A DNA stretch of 64,000 nt, taken from NCBI GenBank assembly GCA_030847615.1, contig JAUMIR010000003.1:22883001-22947000 (forward strand), written 5' to 3'. The position numbers and the translations under genes were made by a program. A model generated the notes under the pieces. It saw nothing but the letters and a program-made list of their open reading frames with translations. It did no database searches and was not told where the DNA came from. The stretch's first letter is position 1. Every line of letters begins with the position of its first letter. Origin of the DNA: Gambelia wislizenii. Taxonomy: Eukaryota > Chordata > Lepidosauria > Squamata > Crotaphytidae. Shown piece by piece: positions 34,116 through 45,941 of the stretch.

Positions 34116-34210
34116 AAGCCACACTACACAAATAATCCTATTTGGAACTGGTTTATTTGCCATGGCTCCTTCCTATGGAATCCTAAGTATTGCATGGATT
34201 GAACTAAATT
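34116..34210. mobile_element. Half of a palindromic MITE
   Basis: 'cacactacacaaataatcc', 'gccatggctccttcctatgg' and 'aatccta' match the left arm of the family at 54168. The right arm is missing. Confidence 0.5.
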
Positions 34211-35519
34211 TGGTTTGCAGTCCAGGAAGTTGTGGAAGTTGCTATATGGAACTGAGCTTTAGTTTGCAGCTTAGGAAGGTGCTGCATGGAAATGTATTCT
34301 GTTTAGTAGCACAGGGAACAAGGAACCAATGCATGTAACTGAGTTCTTGGTTTGCATTCCAGTAAGCGGTTGCTCTAGTGTTTACTCCAAAATACACATT
34401 AGTAGAATTGAGCTGTGTTTTGCATGCTTTGGGGTAAAATATACAAATTGGTAAACTTATACCTGGTCCTGTCCATTTTGCTTTGGTTTTATCTTGTGCC
34501 CCTAGTCCTACCAGTTGTTGGAATGCAACCCCAAGATCCTTCAGACATTGGCCAGAAAGCTTTCCCCAGTCTTGCACAATAAGTCCATGTTATTTTTAAA
34601 ATATCAAACCATAAAAATAGAGAGCAGAGGCTGCACAGTTGCCCACCAGTAACAATCATTGTGATAGCACATTGAGCAAGTACATAGGTAATCTCATCAC
34701 AGTCTTCCCTGCTATGGTGAGATATACTGTTTCTCTGTTTAAACTAGAGTCATTCTTTACAAACTTGCACCTATGCACAAAACTTAAAACATGCAAATTG
34801 TATGCAAACTTCTATCCTCTTTTTTTGACAATGCATAAATGGCCTCACTACAGAACGGCCATAGGAAATGGCATAAGTGCTCTTTGCAGGATGGCAGAGA
34901 ACCTCTACTTTACCAGTCTAAAGTTCTGCTGGCATAGATATGTGACTGGCATCATTTTGCCATTGGCAGGGATCAAAATAGGTGCTGGTGGGCTTGGTGG
35001 TATTAAATCCCAAGATCCCCTCATCTCCCTGACATGTCCTCTCTTCACCTAATGGAGCAAATGTCATTAATTCCATCCTGTAAGATGAAGGAGCTGGGAT
35101 TTATTAATTTATACCCCACCCTTCAGCCAAAAAAAAGAGAAAAAAACCCAGAGTGGCTTACAAATAATTAATTGGACAGTTTCTTGACCTCAAGCTTATA
35201 AATTAAATAATACAGTAATAACACAAGGAAAAGGTGTTGGCAGTGGTAGGTATTAAATTTCACCACATACTGGCTTCTCTTCTTCTCCCTCCAAGACTAA
35301 GCTCACTATGAAGGACTCTGGCCAGCCACTGGGGCCCAAGCTCAATGGAGCCCAGACTCAATGCTCTTCTCTCCCTCAGAAGCCAGAGCAATGGCAGTTG
35401 GAGGATGAATGGAGGGGCTTTCACTAGCCACTTGGACATGGTGGAGTTATGCCTCGCTGTTCTCCTTCCTCAGAGGATGGAATAATACTTGTTGAATGTA
35501 GAGGGAGGGTCTCTCATCT
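34211..35519. other. No supported feature
   Basis: A 137-codon open frame at 34639-35052 lacks any recognisable domain, splice sites or codon bias. The stretch at 35100-35220 looks like an old retroposon tail. Confidence 0.4.
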
Positions 35520-35860
35520 GCTCCTGAGGTCTAGGCATAACAACAACAGCAACAACAACAAAATAATTTCTTACCCGCCTCCCCTCAAGGCAGGGTACAA
35601 TATGAATTAAAACACAATATATAACATAAAATCTTTAAAACACACAAGTGAAAACACATAAGATTAAAATAACCATTACCTTAAAATCATCCATACAAAT
35701 TTACCATAAAATTCATAGATTAAAATCAACAGGCTAGGCCTGCCGGAAGAGATAGGTCTTTAGTAATGTTTTAAATTCCGACAGCATGTTTAGCTGTCGA
35801 ATCTCTTCCAGCAGACCATTTCACACTCTGGGAGCGGCTGATGAAAAGATCTTCTGGATG
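35520..35860 (-). mobile_element. L2-like LINE 3' end
   Basis: Starts with (CAA)n-type 'aacaacagcaacaacaac', the complement of an L2-type tail. 'ttcttacccgcctcccctca' and 'ggcctgccggaagagatagg' follow, the complement of the last coding and 3' UTR blocks seen in the L2 piece at 58.7 kb. Confidence 0.65.
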
Positions 35861-35964
35861 ACACATGATGATCATATGGCCCTTGTTGAACTGCAAGTGC
35901 CAGCAATCCCAGTTGGCATAGCCAAAGGTGAGGAATGCCAGAAGAATACCCTTTGTTTGTCACA

Positions 35965-36180
35965 TTCATATTTCCACCTTTCTCCCCACCAGGTCAAGGC
36001 AGGGGCAGTTTCAGCCACCTCTCCCTCTGTCCTCACAACAACCTACAGAAATAGCCAAAGCTACTTGAAAGGGAGTGACTAGCCCAAGTTCACCCAGTGA
36101 GTTTTATGGATCAATAGAAATTTGAATCTGTATCTCTCAGGTCTCGACCCAACACCCTAATCAATATGCCACACTGGCTT
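35965..36180 (-). mobile_element. SINE (MIR/tRNA-type), diverged
   Basis: 'ccagtgagttttatgg', 'gaaatttgaatctgtatctc' (B-box complement) and 'tatgccacactggctt' follow the order of the reptile tRNA-derived SINE on the minus strand. Confidence 0.6.
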
Positions 36181-37129
36181 TTTCTAACCTAGTAAGATCA
36201 TCTAGGTAGATTTGCTTTGGGTCCTACTATTTAAAGGTGTTCATTCCAAAAGCTGCCAGAGCAGGACTTTGGTAGCAGTTCTTTATGATTTAGGATCAGC
36301 TCCCGAATTAAAATTTCTGATGAATAACTCTGTAAGGATGTTAGGAGGCATACGAAAGGCCTTTCTATTTTATCTGGTCTTTAAAGACGTGTTGCAGTTT
36401 ATCTGCTGCTTTGCTTTAAAGGACTGCTCAGCTAATTAGTTGTGGTATGAAATATGTTTTGAGTGTCACTATATAAAGTGCTCATCACTGGGAATAATGG
36501 CTTCTGCCTATTTTTAATTTCTTCCTCACCAGTATGCAAAGAGCCCCATGTGCACAGACAGGTGTTTTCAGAGGCACTTCTGAAAGACTCTCAGGACCAG
36601 CAGTGGACTTGATGACTGGAAGAGAGCTAGTGCATCGTCAGAGTGATGGACAGAGGTTAGGATACCCAGCTTCAGGTCTGCACTGAAGCCATGAAATCAA
36701 CTTGGTCATTCACTTTCAGCCTAACTCACCTTTCAGGGTTGTTGACAGAAACAAGTAGGGAGGTGATATGTAAGCATCAATAATTCTCTTGAAACAAGTA
36801 GGGAGGCAGAGACCCATCTACCACATCTTGAGCTCAGTGGAGGAAAAGGCCAGAATGGTAACTAAAAGTAACAATGATTGGCAGCCGTGCAGGTGGTGGG
36901 GTGGGGGTGGGGGCTCTCATAAACCTCTGGGCAAAAACTGTTTTATTCCAGCTTGGTTTTGAGAACTGGATATTTTTAGAGAAAGGGTTTTTAATGGGGT
37001 GCTGTACCATTTTTAATTGTTTTTAATATTTATAGGGGTTTGGTTTCAGGTTTCCCCCCACCCCCGTGGATACCAAAAAGCATGGATGCTCAAGTCAGTA
37101 CAGCTATTTAACATTAAACTCTCATTCAC
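36181..37129. other. No clear feature
   Basis: Non-coding sequence. A stretch at 37030-37110 ('cccgtggataccaaaaagca') is a fragment of the mariner/Tigger-like MITE type seen at 17642 and 44779. Confidence 0.4.
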
Positions 37130-37262
37130 ATCTCCTTCTTTGGAGGATTTTAAACAGAGGCTGGATGGCCATCTGTCAGGAATGCTTTGATTGCGTGTTC
37201 CTGTAGGGCAGGGAGCTGGACTAGATGGTCCTTGTGGTCTCTTCCAACTCTATGATCCTATT
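37130..37262 (+). mobile_element. CR1 LINE 3' tail
   Basis: 'tccttctttggaggatttta', 'gaggctggatggccatctgt' and 'cttccaactctatgatccta' mark a short CR1 3' end. Confidence 0.85.
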
Positions 37263-37514
37263 ATTCAGTCTTTTGAAAAATGGCAGGAGCCTCTTAATTT
37301 GTAAGCTGCCTTAAGTCCAGTGTTGTGGGAAAGGGAAGCAGGGTATCAATAAAGCTGATGATGATGATGGTGATGATATAAGCTGCCATGTGTGTGAAGA
37401 TGTGCCATCCATGTCTTTGGATCCTATCCCTTGTTAACATACTGAGCACTGTTGAAAGTGAAAATAATAGAAAGTCTATGTGCATGCACAACACAGTTTC
37501 AGCAGCTTCATAAT

Positions 37515-37722
37515 GACCCTATAGAATCCACCCTATAGAATCCTGGGATTTGTAGTGTATGGTGAAGTACTTCTCTATAGAGAGCTTTAATTCTGTAGTT
37601 CATGGGATTGCACTGGAGTTCTCTAGCAGAGAAGTCTAAGTACCTCACCAGACTACAAATCCCAGGATTCCACCAGAAAGGATAGAGCCAAGACAGTTAA
37701 AGTGGTTTCAAACTGCTAGCAT
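37515..37722. mobile_element. Palindromic MITE (CTACAAATCCCAG family)
   Basis: The left 'gaatcctgggatttgtagtg' and the right 'actacaaatcccaggattcc' are inverted copies. It ends in 'agttaaagtggtttcaaact'. Confidence 0.75.
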
Positions 37723-38439
37723 AGATACACTCTGAAGGTCGATCAGGCAAAGATGGCTGTTTTATTCTGAAGTTATATCACATGCTGAATCAAGAACAAT
37801 TCATATATGTTGGCCACAGCCAAAATTCTAATTACCAGATAATAGAAAATGAATAGAACAGCGAAGCAGTTACAGAAGGCATTGGAGGGAGGTTAAAGTT
37901 CATTTTGTTCTCATATACAGAGGACCTTCTAAGAAGATGAAAGGCTAGCTTAAGTTAGCCATTGTCTCTTAATTACACAGATAGGAAATATTACACAAAT
38001 TACTCAAGTGATCCTTTTATTAAATTACCCATAGCAGAATGACCCACGTATCAGACAATAATGTTTGTGGTATGTGAATATTTGTGGCAACACCCGCAGA
38101 AGTAAAAACAAAAAAGCATCCATTGAATGCATTAATATAAATTTATAATGCAATAAAATTCAGTATTAAAAATGCACTATGAGATGGGGAAGTGCCTTTA
38201 TTGCAGTCCTACCTCGAGGCTTTAGTGCACTATTTCCCCAATTTGTGATAGTTGTGGCACCATTGTTGGGGATGTTTCCCTAAGCAAAATTCCCTGTGGC
38301 ATATTTTACTGCTGCACAATATTCTTTTAGGACCAAGTTAGCTGTGATGTTCATTTCATGTACACAATTGACACAAATGGGCTTTCATTAACACATTTTG
38401 TTATATATTTATTTATATCATATCTTCCCTTCAGTGAGA
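37723..38439. other. No recognised feature
   Basis: AT-rich non-coding sequence. Confidence 0.45.
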
Positions 38440-38625
38440 TCAAAGCAACATAAGTTCTTTTCTTCTTCTGTGCTTATCCTCACAACAACCCTGTGAGGTA
38501 TGTCAGGTTGAGAGTAAGTGACTAGCCCAAGCTTACCCAGGAAGTTTCATGGCTCAGTGGTGGACTTGAATCTGGATCTCCCCCATCCCAATCTAACACT
38601 GTAACCACTCCATCTCTCACAGCCT
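38440..38625 (-). mobile_element. SINE (MIR/tRNA-type), diverged
   Basis: 'cctcacaacaaccctgtgag', 'aagtttcatggctcagtggt' and 'ctaacactgtaaccactcca' follow the minus strand of the tRNA-type SINE. Confidence 0.65.
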
Positions 38626-38911
38626 CTGCATGGGGCCCAAGCAGCACCAACAGGACCACAATGGAAGAAGAGGGGCAGTTTACCCATCATCCTGTGCTGT
38701 TGTCCCTATGGAAATCACTTTGTGAGGCTACTATTTGCATCATAAGGAATCTTTCCATTGCACTTAGAAACTGGGTTGGAGCCATCCTGGGAGCAGTAGA
38801 GATGGAGCAACAGTTCATCATGTCACTGACCAATACTCAGAACTACCAACATTCTTATTTGGCAACTGTAAATGTCCTGGAAGCTATGTGCTCCATACCC
38901 TTTCTAAGATA

Positions 38912-39127
38912 TTATCATATTACACTGTTTTAGTACTATTATTCTACTTTAACTGCTATGGCTGCCTCCTGAGGAATCCTGGGATGTGCATTTTAAGGAG
39001 GGGCATTTAGAATTCTCAGCCAGAGAACCCTTAGGCCTCACTAAACTACAAACCCCAGAATTCCACAGGAGGCAGCCATAGCAGTTAAAGTGGAATAATA
39101 GCATTATAGCAGTGTAATGTGATAAGG
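38912..39127. mobile_element. Palindromic MITE (CTACAAATCCCAG family)
   Basis: The ends are 'atcatattacactg' and 'cagtgtaatgtgat'. The arms share 'ctttaactgctatggctgcc' and its complement 'ggcagccatagcagttaaag'. Confidence 0.8.
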
Positions 39128-39178
39128 CTCTTAGTAACCAAATTTGCCTGGAAAAGGATGCTGTTGGTGTGCTACTTG

Positions 39179-39488
39179 GGAGATTATCAGATGCGGTGAA
39201 ATGTGGCAAAGAAAACCTGTGTCCCAAACCATGTCAGAAGATTGCGATGAGAACAGACAGGGCAACATTATCAGATGCCCACATCCTCAGCCGTTCCTGG
39301 GGCATAGCACTGCCATGGATGAGGCTTCACTTTTGTATTGATAGAGACAAGCCACCAATAAAAAGGGACGCCTTATTCATGCCTGAACTATGCCCCTGAA
39401 ATGCTGAAGGACGTCGTCTGGTAATGTTGCCCTTTTGTGTTCCCATCACAGTCTTCTGACATGGTTTTTGCCACGTCTGATAACGTCC
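39179..39488. mobile_element. Hairpin (foldback) MITE, TSD TTG
   Basis: The ends are GGAGATTATCAGATG and the complement of GGACGTTATCAGACG. The arms share blocks such as 'aaccatgtcagaagattg' and 'cagtcttctgacatggtt'. TTG lies on both sides (39176-39178 and 39489-39491). The arms carry indels, so it is older than 20398-20703. Confidence 0.8.
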
Positions 39489-39659
39489 TTGGTGTTGGGC
39501 AGGTATGAGGGATCAGTGCTCACTTGTTGCTTCTTTACCTCCCACAGCTTCTCTCTTCCCTGCACTAGAAGGAACACCACTGCACACCTTATTTTGTATT
39601 GGATGCAATTGTTTGTAAATTTTCTTCTTCATGAAACAAGTGATTTTAGCAATTTCTTC
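39489..39659. other. No recognised feature
   Basis: Short non-coding stretch. Confidence 0.4.
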
Positions 39660-39960
39660 CTGCTGTGAGAACTGTAGTTTTCAAAGACTGTTTGCACCTT
39701 GGAACATATCCTGTGCAAAATTCACCTGTGATATTTTTGCACAGGCTGCATAGAAACTATTATTCTACATATTTCTTGTGTAGAAAGTAATATTTCCTGC
39801 CCAGAAATTTTTTTTGCACACAAAAACCAAGTGCAAATTGTGCACAGTATGAATCCCAAACTGCAAAGATTCTCACCCATCCAGGATCCTTCTTGTCAAG
39901 AATTTCTCAGCCTTTGAGAAACAATACTTTCCAATCATTTTTTTTTAATATTATTGAATA
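39660..39960. repeat. Dispersed 'tttgcacag' repeat
   Basis: 'atatttttgcacaggctgca', 'gtgcaaattgtgcacagtat' and 'ccttcttgtcaagaatttct' recur, with changes, at 52421-52545. Confidence 0.5.
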
Positions 39961-40619
39961 TTATTTTTTTCCATCTTTAACTTGGTGCAGGACAGTGATT
40001 ACTGGTGGTTTCTATATCAGTATGGTGGAGAATTCTCTTCAGGTTTTAGTCCAAAGTTTAAAGAAACTATCCAAGATTCCTGTTCTCACAATTTCTCCTT
40101 TAAAGTTTGGACTAAAAACTGGAGCAGATTCACCACCCTGTTGACATGAAAGCCACTGAACCAGGATAGTTATTAAGATCCTCAGTGGAAGCTATATTCT
40201 GTCTCCAACCAATGTCTTATGTGTGTTTGGCTGATAGCAGAAAAGAAGGCTTTCCTTGAAGTTAGCCTAAGCTCTGGAACTCCTCATCAAGGAAGGCCCA
40301 CCTTGCTCCCTGGCAGCTACACTTCCTATTTTACATAGTATAGTTCTCTTGTTTGTCAGGGGATTGACCTCTGCTGGAACGCATCTTTATTTAAAAGGCC
40401 ATCCTCTCCAATTGCTGCTCAGAGATAAACATCATAAGAAAGGAGAACAGGGACCTTGGTTACGCCCATTAGTTGTTAGCACCCATACAACAAAGCAAGC
40501 AAGCAAGCAAATTTCCTGGTCACAGTCTGCCTCATTATGGTGAGATGTTGTAGTGATTTGACTTTGCGGTTATTCAAGATGGCTTTAAAGTTTGGCTAGA
40601 AGTATTCCTTGAGGACATG
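39961..40619. other. No recognised feature
   Basis: Non-coding sequence. 'gcaagcaagcaagcaaattt' near 40495 is a short AAGC run. Confidence 0.4.
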
Positions 40620-41185
40620 GGACTTTATCAGACTAGCTTCTAAAAATGTTCTTTTGTCAGCATAATTAAAGCCATGTTTATGCTGGCAAAAGAACACCTC
40701 CCACCACACTTACCTTTGTCTCCTGGCAAAGATTTCCCTGGCAATGAAGAGGACGTTCTGTTCACACCCTTGTTCAAAATCCCACAGATTCTCACAAGAA
40801 GATGCTTGTGTGGGAAATTCAAAAAAAGAAACAAAAACAACACACAAAAAGTTTTAAAAATCACATACACACACTTTAAAACTTCCAAGTAATCCAGGGA
40901 GGGTCATAAAAAGTGCATCACTTACCTGGATGTTGTGATCTCACCCGGAAGTATTCTGGCCTGACTGGCCATTGACACTGCATTCACACAAGTTAAATGG
41001 TGTGTGGTTTCAATGCTGGCACTAAAGTGCCACAGGGGATCTATTGATGGCTTAAGCCATCAATAAAATAGGATGGGTTTTGGCCAGGACATAAATGCGA
41101 AAGGGCGACATCATCTGTTATGTGTGCCCTTTCACGTTTATGTGGTGTCATTATGATGCCATATTTAGTGCATCTGATAAAGCCC
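40620..41185 (+). mobile_element. Harbinger-like MITE, TSD ATG
   Basis: The termini are GGACTTTATCAGAC and the complement of GGGCTTTATCAGATG, with ATG at 40617-40619 and 41186-41188. Interior blocks are shared with 29439 and 55970. Confidence 0.85.
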
Positions 41186-42739
41186 ATGGTTATCAAAGGC
41201 TGACAATGGCTATATATTCACTCCAGTATCAGAGGCAGGATGCATCTAAATATCAGTTTCTCAGAAACCTGGGCAAGAGGGTGCTATATGGAGCTCCAGT
41301 TACCGTATGTCCTCCTCTTCCCAGATATATCCCCTTTTGCAGAACTAAAATTTCTGTCAGGGAGGATTTTTTAAAAAGTGTACAACTGCTTCACCTCCTG
41401 CCCACTGATGCTCTCTCCTCATTGCTATCTCACCAGCTTCTTTGGGGCCTTGGCTAGGAGAAGGGATGGAGGCCAGCCTGGTGGAGTGCTCAGAGAGATT
41501 GGAGAGGAGAGGGAGATGGCGAGCTAGCTGAGGGAGGTAGCTGAGGGAGCTTCTGGCCATGCAGGCATGATGGAACAAAGTAGCTTGGTGATGCGAGTGC
41601 GGCAGTTGTCGTAAGAGGCAGCAAACAGGGAAAGGGAAGGCAAAATTGTTCTTATTTAAGTACAATTAAGGTTGGGAATATTAGCAATTATCACAGTTTA
41701 TATAGAAGGGGTATTTAAAGTGAGAACCTTCATAGCAATTGGTGGTTTAAAGTAATCAGTCACTAAATGTGTCATCTTTTTTTGTTTTTCAAAATATGGT
41801 GACTCTAATGGAACTCATGTTTGGTTTCTGGCCAATGTGGTAACAGAATAAGCTGGATAGGTTTTTGGTCTTACTGTATTCTTCAGGACTTGTCTTTTGC
41901 TCTTATAAGTGATCCCGAAGAAGTTCACCATTCCATTCCTGCTTTTTAAAGACATTAACTTCATTTTATGATTGAAGGAAGGCTACTTCAGGGAGTACTT
42001 TTTAGAATATGGCAAGCCACTCAGTGCTTCTTGCTATGCTTTACCCTGAGGCATTCATCCAAAAAAGGTTTGTATGGACTAGAAAAAGAAGAATTGCTCA
42101 AATTAATAATACTGTGTGTGGGTAAGGTGCTTTCCTCAGTGGGTTGGGAGTCATGCAATTATAGAGATGAGCCTGTCCAGAAACATCACAAAGTGTGATC
42201 CAGTTAGAAATCACTTGCCTATTAAGAGGGTATAAGAGGAAAAATGGAAAATGCTGAGGAATAATGGCCAAATTCACAATAATTGAATTCAATTTATAAT
42301 GGAGAATGCAGAATAAATCTGCTGTGCCTGTGCTTGTCACATTACTAAAAGCAGGTCAGCAGTAGCAGTTACATACAGCACTTTAATATGAAAAAATTCA
42401 GGGATACAATTAACGTGGACAGAAACTGAAGCATAATCAACAGCTGAATTTTTTCAAAGAAAAAAAGATAAATAAATTATACTGAATATTCCAGCTATAA
42501 ATAGCTTTCAGCCATCCATCCATTATGTGATTTCTTTTTTTCCTTTCTATTGAGTCTTAACTCTCGTTGCTGTATTAGAGTGGTTTGGTAGCAATTATGG
42601 CTCAGGGGCAATTCAAACCTACATTTTCTGTTGCCATTTTCTAGAAGATCCCTTGTTTCTCATATGTATCTTATCATCCCTGCACAGGGTTTAGAACACT
42701 TAATCAAGATGGTGATGCTTTTGGGGGAACTGTGCTCCA
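41186..42739. other. No recognised feature
   Basis: Non-coding sequence. Open frames at 41095-41457 and 41357-41665 have no support. Confidence 0.4.
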
Positions 42740-42930
42740 AAAAATAACTTTTCCAAGCTCAGGACAATGGAACCAATTACTTAGAGAGGTGATCAGGTCT
42801 CCTTCTCTGGGTGTCTTCAAAAAGAGGTCAGACAGCTACCTCCTGGGGATGCTTTAGCTGGTGATCCTGCACTGAGCAGGGGGTTGGACTCAGTCCATGA
42901 GGCCCCTTCCAACTGTACGATTCTATGGAC
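42740..42930 (+). mobile_element. CR1 LINE 3' end, older lineage
   Basis: 'ctccttctctgggtgtcttc', 'gcagggggttggactcagtc' and 'ccttccaactgtacgattct' mark a CR1 3' end of a different subfamily. Confidence 0.8.
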
Positions 42931-42989
42931 CAATTCTTAAAGGCAATCTTAAGAACACATTGATACTGAGTTAAGTAATATCAACTTTG

Positions 42990-43085
42990 AGACCAGGGGA
43001 CAGACATCATTTTGTACAACTCCCAGGATCCTCCAGTCAACATGGCCAACTGTAGTTCTAAAAAAGTAACTTTACCACACCCAGG
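42990..43085. repeat. Dispersed 'cccaggatcctccag' repeat
   Basis: 'caactcccaggatcctccag' and 'agtaactttaccacacccag' belong to the family at 12590. Confidence 0.4.
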
Positions 43086-43139
43086 ATCAGTCAGAATTCC
43101 TTTCTTAAAAGTAGTTTCAAGCACACACTGATACTTAAT

Positions 43140-44480
43140 TTCCATTTCAGGACTGAGGTACAGAGATTATTTTGTCTGGTGTCTGTTATGCCTATAAAGT
43201 CATATTTACATGTACCTTCCTGCACTAGGACTTTAAGTTCATCTTGTTTGTTTCTCAAACTCTGCATGTTGATGTATAGACATTTGAAGCTTTGTTTTTC
43301 TCACCTATTAATTTACTGTCAGGTAAATTATTCTCTCCCTTCTACATCATCTGCATAGCCAGTCATTCACTTTTAGTATCTTTCTGTTCCTGTGCAGTCC
43401 TCTACTTTTCACTAGTAGAACTGATGAGAATACCACCTGTGCCTCAAACCCCTTCAGCTTCGTGCCCCAAATCTTCATAGTCAGAGGTGATCTGTTCAAA
43501 GGTGTTCTTGGCTGTGTTATTGGTGTCCACATGAATAAGGAGAAAGGGGTACTGATCTTTGTTCTCAATGAGTTTTGGCAACTTGTCAGTGACATCCCAG
43601 ATACATGCACCAGGAAGACAGCACACTTCCCAATTAATCTTTTCAAGCTAGTACATAGGTGCCTCTATACCCCTGAGTATTGAGTCCCCAACGAGCAGCA
43701 CCTTTCTTTTCTTGTTGTAGTTGGTGGTTACATTGACTATTTCCTTGGCATGTGGTATCCCTTGTTGCTGGTTTCCTGTTTCAGCATCTTCACTGCTGCT
43801 ATCCTCCTGAAGATGTAGGAAGCAATTGCTCAGTTGGAGAGATTTTGAAACCCTTCTGTACAGTCTGCTCCTGACAATGACTTTCCTCCAGGGTGTTTCC
43901 TCGCTGTTACAGGCCTATGTTCCCTGATGGTCACCATTGCCACACTGGTGTCAGGGTCGTACTGGCGGAGATTGTTGTAGCGCCAGGGCCAGGGCCAAAG
44001 CTGCTCTCACCTCTGCCTCCTCTTCCTCCTCCTCTGCCACCATCACATCCTCTGCCGCCTCTGTTGCTGGGTTGCTGTTGTTACCACTGCTGCTTGCTGG
44101 CTGCCACTGCCACTGTTCTGCATTACTCACCTCTGATGTCAGCCACGGGTCACGCTGACAATATTTATTTTCAAAAATTTCAGGGTAGCTAGCTCTTTGT
44201 GTTGTGCCACCTTTTTGTGTCCAAGGCACTCCTTGCCCCCTCACTATGAATCCTTCTGGGTCCAGCTCTAGTTATTTCTCTCCTCTCCCTCCCTTCTCTA
44301 CAGGGTCACATTGCTTCTCGGTTTTTCCAGTATTCCTTGAAACTTTATTCCATGGCAGCTCTGTTGTTCCCGTGAAGTTTAGCAGCATCAACCCAATTGC
44401 TCCAGGGTTGCCCCAGCATCACCTCCAGGCTAAGCATGTGTTTGGGGCGGTCGGGCTAGGAGAGGTCTCTTAGTTATGCT
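43140..44480 (-). mobile_element. CR1 LINE, 5' region with ORF1
   Basis: Unlike the other CR1 fragments this holds the front of the element. Read on the minus strand from about 44480 there is a GC-rich leader, then ORF1 with an esterase-like motif, then the first part of the ORF2 endonuclease ('CLYINMQSLRNKQDELKVLV', about 43150-43290). The 3' side is cut at about 43140. The leader's acidic open frame (43951-44244) is part of it. Confidence 0.65.
43360..43712 (-). pseudogene. CR1 ORF1 esterase-like domain fragment
   Basis: The minus strand reads 'KRKVLLVGDSILRGIEAPMY' (the GDS block of SGNH/GDSL esterases) and then a stop. In the same frame follow 'LEKINWEVCCLPGACIWDVT', 'YPFLLIHVDTNNTAKNTFEQ' and 'ITSDYEDLGHEAEGVEAQVV'. 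Known CR1 ORF1 proteins carry this esterase domain; its role in retrotransposition is unsettled. The usual HVGTND block is altered to HVDTNN, so Gly, Asn and Asp at the core appear changed. It is therefore decayed. Confidence 0.7.
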
Positions 44481-44778
44481 TAACTAAGTTGCTGATACAG
44501 GATTCTGGCCCAACTTTACAACAGAGGATGGGGGTTAATAATTGTAAGCACATTGGTTTGGCTTATCTATTTAAAAATATGTTGTATGTTTCTTATTTTT
44601 TGCTCCATTCTGTGGAAACCAAGCATTACTGCATGCCTGCAGCATAATGATCCTAATTTCCCATATGCCTAATTATATAATTCAATCTTTGCTCTTGTTT
44701 CAAAGTTCTACTTCGAACTCTGTCAGATGGACAATAAATGAAGGGCTAAGGAGCCTCTGCAACGTTTTAGTAGTAGAG

Positions 44779-44998
44779 TAGGGCCTTGGTATCTGCTAGG
44801 GTTTGGTTCCAGGTCCCCCTATAGATACCAAAACTCATAGATACTCAAGTCCCATTATATACAGTGGCACAGTAAAATGGTGCCCCTTATATAAAATTGC
44901 AAAATCAATGTTTGCTTCTTGGAATTTTTAAAATAATATTTGCAAGCTGTGGATGGTGGAATCCATGGATGTCAAATCCATGGATACAGAGGGCTAAC
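44779..44998. mobile_element. Mariner/Tigger-like MITE
   Basis: 'tagggccttggtatctgcta' on the left and 'catggatacagagggctaac' on the right are inverted relatives. The centre holds 'gtggaatccatggatgtcaa'. It is the same type as 17642-18078. Confidence 0.6.
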
Positions 44999-45941
44999 CA
45001 TATTCATCCCTTACCTGGGTGCTTGTGCTATTTACTTAGTCTCAAAACATTCTGGGAAAGGCAATGGCCATTTGTAAGAAAGTTACTGTGCAGCTTTGAT
45101 TCCATTATTTTAAATTTCTTAGCCCCAAAATATACAATAGAGGAGATCTCTTGGAATCTTTTTGCTTCTCAAAAGCAGTTATAACATAAATTTAATCTGC
45201 TGTCTCAGCTTAACCCCTTCTCCAATGATAGTTCCCTGATACAAATCCCAACCCTACCCCCACAAAAACAAAACACTCTGGTTATGTTAAAGGTAGGAAA
45301 CTTCAGCAGATCTGGAGAGTGCTGTGGGGTGCAGCGGGGTGGGGGGGAGATAAACCCAATATAAATATATACTCACAGCAGCATATAGAAATTTTACAAA
45401 CCTTAATCACAAAAAGAGAATATAAGATTAACCATTGAAAGTTAAAATCTGTGGAAATCTAAAGGTACTCACCCGTAAAGATCAAGGTGTAGAGGTCAAA
45501 TGTGTTGCCACTAAAACAGCCCTTACCCTAGAATCCATTCCATTCACTATGTTTGATGGGGAGGCAGAGATAGGCCTCCAGAGAAGATCTTAGAGTCCAG
45601 AAAGTGTGTGTGTGAGAGAGAGAGAGAGGGTGGGGGGGGAGAGAATTCTTTAGGCTGGGGTGGCCAACATCCAAGGGACAGTAGGCCCCACCACCATCAT
45701 CAACTTTATTGTTGCGGCAGCAAAATGAAAAAAAAAATGTTTTTTTTTCTTTAGAACAAGCCCCATGTTCCTACATACCTCATTTACAACTAGAACTGTA
45801 CTTCTAGGAGGCTTCCAGAAGCACAACTCCACTTGTTTAAAAAAAAAAAAAAACATAGCCGGAGAACTCCTTGTCTTAAAGGAAAAGTTGGACTCAGTTA
45901 TGAGCTACCTTTGAGAAAAGGGGAACAACCAAGAGGAGATC
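44999..45941. other. No recognised feature
   Basis: Includes a (GA)n/(TG)n simple repeat at 45600-45645 and poly-A/poly-T runs at 45728-45752 and 45838-45853. Confidence 0.45.

Noticed and set aside
34639..35052. 137-codon frame as an exon
   Set aside because: No domain, no splice context and no codon bias; it has the character of chance reading in AT-rich DNA.
43951..44244. Glu-rich 97-codon frame on the minus strand as a gene
   Set aside because: It falls in the leader of the CR1 5' region and is driven by a CCT/CTC triplet stretch.
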